Below are positions 60,086 to 64,000 of a DNA stretch of 64,000 bases, piece by piece (position 1 is the first letter of the stretch; every line of letters begins with the position of its first letter). The DNA is from Polytrichum commune (lineage: Eukaryota; Streptophyta; Polytrichopsida; Polytrichales; Polytrichaceae), in NCBI GenBank assembly GCA_950295325.1, contig OX485804.1, positions 6,016,001 through 6,080,000 of the forward strand, written 5' to 3'. The notes beneath the pieces are model-generated. The model was not told where the DNA came from. It was given only the letters and a program-made list of their open reading frames with translations, and ran no database searches. A program made the position numbers and the translations under genes.

Positions 60086-61839
60086 AGTCTTTGATAACAT
60101 CCTCCCTCAACCAACTGAGGAAACATGACTTGGCAAACACCAACGCCACAAAATCACACCTTATAACACCAACAAAACAACAGTAAACGGCTGCCAGCTG
60201 CAGCTAGCTTTCTTTATTCAGTTTCTGACTACTATAGTGTCCATCCTCGAAAGGGGAGAGTAGTATAGCCCCAATTTCCCTTTGTCCTGTGGGCATCGGG
60301 TTATCGGCATTACGAACGGACATTTTATTCACGCCGGCCCCTATCCCGGGGACTGGAGTTTCTATCTATCTATCTATCTATCTGGATTTTGAACCCTGAA
60401 GATGAAGTGCACTCAATATGGGTTATTTGGACAAGCGGCCTTCAATCCTAGTGAAGGACAATAAGCATGAAGGACAAAACCAAGTCTTGAAGGACAGTCG
60501 CAGTCCTGGACAAGAGTGATGAAGGACAATCGCAGTGCATGACAGACTAAGTCCTGAAGGACAATCACAGTGAAAGACAAGACTTATGAAGGACAACACC
60601 ATGGTATTGAAGAAATTCTATTAAAAGGCAATTGTTATTATGTTGGAGTGGGGGACATTGGGGAAGAGATGTCGGGCAAACAAACATTGTGAGAATCTAT
60701 TATTTTTAGCATTTGGGGCAACAACCCAAAGCAACATGCTCCAAGGATGGCATTGAAATTCAATATGTGAGACACCCATCATCCAATCAATGAACTTTGA
60801 CTACCTCTAGAAGTGGCATATGAACTTCTAAATTTAGAAAATTCAAACTTCAAAATTCAAATTCTCACATGTATGTCTTTCATTGTTGTACATGTGTGTG
60901 TATCTTAATTGAGGGTCTACATCCATCCCGTCATCCAAGATTTTCACTAGCTGCCCCAACTTGATAACTTCAACTTGGCGATCAACTCGCCTTGCAATCA
61001 ACGGTATGTGCCCTGGATGTTAGTGTTTTGTGTGTGGGGCCGATTGGGTTTTCCACACATTGGTTTTGGGTTGTGCAAGTAAGGGGCGCTTCACACTATG
61101 ACCGGAGATCGAGAGGCTATCGATTTCCACCAATCATATTGCAAGAATCCAAGAGTTCAGCCTCTCAACCCTTCACACTAAGGCCAAAGTCCAAAGGCCG
61201 TCACAATTCAAAATGATTACTTTTTGAAGAAGGACTTTCGCAAGAAGTTTGGGTCAGATAGGAATGGAAACCCAAATTATGGTCAAGCGGCCATCAATAT
61301 TTTTTCATAAAAAATCAATCATTGACAAGATCTTGGCCGATAGATTGGAGGGGTTGTTTTGAGCAAGGAATAAAGTGGGATGATCCTTTGGGTTTAGACT
61401 TTGGACTTGGTCTTTGGAGGCTTCACACTATGCCCAACCGGAGGCTCCAATTACTATTTTATTGGCTATTTTCAGCCCATTTCTTTGGACTCTCAACAAA
61501 GTTTGGCCACTCAATCCCACGGCCTCTCGACTTCGACGGCCATAGTGTGAAGCAACCCTAATATAGGAAGTGGTTTTGTTTTCATTCTAGTGTAGAGCAG
61601 ACACACGTTCTTATACACTTTAACCTTCGTAATGTCACCCTCTGTAATGTCACTCCCTCTCTCATATCCCAAAACTCTAGGGAGAATATGTGCTCAGTCC
61701 AAACATCCCTCCTTGTTGTCACATCTCCTTCCCACATATCACATGTTTTGACATTAAAATAATCCACCAAAGCATTCGAACCACACGTTCACATGCATCA
61801 TGTTGTCATCATTGTCATTCTTGCAGTTTTGACATTGTG
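60086..61839. other. Intergenic, short repeats only
   Basis: A TATC run lies at 60362-60381. About 60440-60600 carries loosely repeated GAAGGACAA / CAGTCCTG units. CTTCACACTA with a following GGC/GAGGC recurs at about 61090, 61172 and 61425, and inverted near 61545. No gene recognised. Confidence 0.45.
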
Positions 61840-61990
61840 TTATTCCATAATATCACATGCTACACTAATTCTCTATTATCACGTATCCAGATTAACATTA
61901 TAGACCTCCTTAATATCACGTGCACTTTGGTTGCCACATGTATGATGTTAGGGAGGTTAGAGTGTAGTGAATGGTTTTTTTCAAATCGGA
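61840..61990 (+). repeat. Dispersed repeat, relative of 47990-48150
   Basis: Shares CTCCTTAATATCACGTGCAC, TTTGGTTGCCACA and GGGAGGTTAGA with the inverted copy at 47990. Confidence 0.55.
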
Positions 61991-62640
61991 TGTCATGACC
62001 CCTAAAGCTCAAGCTTTTCTTACACATCATTCACTTGCTATACTAAGAAGATTGCAAGGTTATAAAAAGAATTACCATGTGTTGCAAAGTTGTTGATATT
62101 AATATAATGATCAAATCCACACAGTTGGTGTCCTAAAATAGTGGGGAGCCTATGTCTACAATTTCATGTTCAAAGTTTAAATAAGTCATCATTAGCAGGT
62201 TCCTATCCTGAGCAATGAGCGGGGAGTACCGAACTTTAGTTACGAGCTAGCCGAAATTTTTTGGAGATTTCCCAATGAGTTCGCAATGATTCGGATGAGG
62301 TACCGACTTAAAATTGTTAAGTTTGGAAATTGACCGGTTCAAATGAGAAAAGATCGACAATATAGCCGGTTGAGGCATCGTATTTTAGGATATTTACCGA
62401 GCCAATTTTTAAATTTTAGGCAAGTAGCCGACCGGACTAGGGATAGGGCGGAAATTTCTACTAGGGTAATACTAGAGTCATGACCCATAAGGTCAAGAAC
62501 CATGGAGGCTAATTAATTTAGGGTTGGTTCCATTCACTAGGCCAATTAGGATTTTGAGGCTCTAAGCACCCAAGGACCCTCTCTCACGAGTATAAGGAGC
62601 TTGAGTCCCTTGTGCAAAGTGTCTCACTCCTCTCACTCCT
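61991..62640. other. Intergenic, nothing recognised
   Basis: No gene. CCGGTT-type motifs near 62330-62370 recall those near 53600. Confidence 0.35.
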
Positions 62641-62707
62641 AAATTGGGATTTCTCTCTGTGCTCTTTCACTACTACTCTTCCCCTTCTGTTTGTTTCTGC
62701 ATCCACC

Positions 62708-62978
62708 TGCGGCGATCCACCTGCGATCTAGTTGGAGACATCTGTTTCGGAGGTCCAGTTCGAAGGTCAAGTTCGGTGCGGCGATCCACCTACGATCCAG
62801 TTGGTGACATCTGTTTCGGAGGTCTAGGGTGAAGGTCCACTTCGGAGGTCCAGTTCGGTGCGGCGATCCACTGCGATCCAGTTGGAGACATCTGTTTCGG
62901 AGGTCTATGGTGAAGGTCCAGTTCGGTGCAGCGATCCATTGGGATCCAGTCGGAGACATCTGTTTCGGAGGTCGTGAT
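62708..62978 (+). repeat. Four tandem ~70-80-bp units
   Basis: Each unit contains GGCGATCCACCTGCGATC, then GTTGGAGACATCTGTTTCGG, then AGGTCCAGTTCGGTGC. Starts are about 62708, 62780, 62862 and 62931. The region is GC-richer than its surroundings. The overlapping open frames on both strands result from the repeat. Confidence 0.85.
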
Positions 62979-63173
62979 CAATCTCTTGAAATCGAATCTC
63001 CTGGATCTCTCACAGAGATTCTGAAACTTCACAGTGACATCGCACTGCAGTTTTGTGCATGGCGCCGTGAAATACAGAGCTTCTCTTCTCCATCTTGTGC
63101 ATGGCACTGGAAGTACAGAGTGTGGGATGAAGTTTAGGGTTTAGGATTTAGTGTCCAAAATTTAATAAAAATA

Positions 63174-63408
63174 CGAGTGAGAAACAAACTTGGGAGTAAA
63201 AATTTGGAAGTTATGCTTAGAATTGCTTTAGAGGAACCAAACGAAAACTTTGATAATAATATTGAAGAGGCAATTCCTTTGTGGAAAACTGGAACCAAAT
63301 ACCGGTTTTTATATGCTAATCCTTCACGTTATGTGTCTTTTGCAAGTGATGCATCTTGTTCAGTAAGTTCAACTATGTTTTCTAATTTTAAGGATACGGA
63401 TATTTAAA
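63174..63408 (+). pseudogene. Possible hAT-type transposase tail
   Basis: The frame reads RNKLGSKNLEVMLRIALEEP, then NFDNNIEEAIPLWKTGTKYR and FLYANPSRYVSF, and ends in a stop at about 63405. The NRL-xxNLE-xxLRIALEGP...AI-LWKN pattern is known to me from the ends of BED-zinc-finger hAT transposases in plants. It is not preceded by any catalytic domain here. Assignment by memory of pattern only. Confidence 0.4.
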
Positions 63409-64000
63409 AGTTGCATGTATTGTTGTACTAACTAGCCTCTAAATAATGTATGAACCCTTTTTGGATTTATATATTTTTTAAAGGCTAAATCCTTGGCCCT
63501 AAGTTGGTGGGGGCTTGGCAAGGTTCAAATCCTTCCAAGGATACTTGGATTTTCTATCAACACAAATTCACCCCTTTAAAAGCATAATACCAATTTTTTT
63601 AATAATATTTAAAAAAACAAATCCGACATACAAGATAGATCTTTGGAAACATACCGAAATGAAATTGAGAAAGTCGGAAAAAGACCGAATGGTAAAGTTA
63701 AATATCGGTTTTTAACCGAGAATAAAAATTGGATTTAGGTAGCTTCCGAGCAAAAAAATAAAAATCCGAATGTCTTTATAAAAGATCTGAAATGTACCGA
63801 TTTTTGTATAAAACTCCCCGGACTGTGATCCTGAGTCCTGTGGCAGCTTGTATATTGAAGTTTATCATATTTCCGTTTGATTATTTTATGTAAGATGAGC
63901 AAATGTATGTAGATATATGTGCGTAACAAGTTATGTAAGTTCTAATTTCTTTAGTGGAGGTCTGCCAATTTTGTAATGCACTTTATTGGAAGTTCTCTGA
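63409..64000. other. Window end, no gene recognised
   Basis: AT-rich. Only short open frames without family features. Confidence 0.4.

Overview
This window is nuclear DNA of a land plant. All supported genes are split by GT-AG introns, their best family matches are plant-type proteins, and gene density is low (five genes in 64 kb) among many transposon relics, MITE-like elements and tandem repeats. That points to a large, repeat-rich genome. The particular LINE relics and the intron-rich phospholipase D genes make me lean towards a non-seed plant (fern, lycophyte or bryophyte), but the sequence alone does not settle the clade.

Layout. 1-5 kb: no recognised gene; a GC-richer patch near 1.45-2.04 kb and a roughly 320 bp unit repeated four times. 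5.06-8.49 kb (+): a complete four-exon exostosin/GT47 glycosyltransferase of 518 aa, with a minisatellite in its third intron. 8.5-11.6 kb: a CACTA-like non-autonomous element. 11.6-16.06 kb (-): a six-exon DUF220 (START/SRPBCC-like) gene with a one-base frameshift in exon 4; its first intron holds decayed copies of the exon 1 border and a 130-bp inverted repeat. 16-19.6 kb: repeats. 19.6-23.47 kb (+): pterin-4a-carbinolamine dehydratase with four certain exons, one well-supported upstream exon and a tentative targeting-peptide exon; a triplicated coding-looking unit lies in the presumed first intron. 26.19-30.11 kb and 36.45-40.81 kb (-): two intact tandem phospholipase D alpha-type genes (809 and 811 aa) with the same five-exon structure, and a fragment of a third last exon between them at 33.2 kb.

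42-64 kb: essentially a transposon graveyard. It holds two relics of one LINE lineage (the longer with an RNase H domain and, between RT and RNase H, a region resembling a phage-type Dam adenine methyltransferase with a changed catalytic motif), a solo hAT dimerisation domain, a pogo/Tigger-like element with perfect 21-bp terminal repeats and TA target duplication, CACTA-like MITEs, another TIR element at 54.1 kb, a 21-bp minisatellite, a 50-bp satellite of 12 units directly after the LINE 3' end, and a possible hAT transposase tail at 63.2 kb.

Functionally the genes are unrelated neighbours: cell-wall glycan synthesis (GT47), membrane lipid signalling (two PLDs), pterin recycling (PCD) and an unknown DUF220 protein. 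Only the PLD pair forms a real local gene cluster. All exon borders were derived by eye from reading frame, splice consensus and family similarity; no transcript evidence was available.
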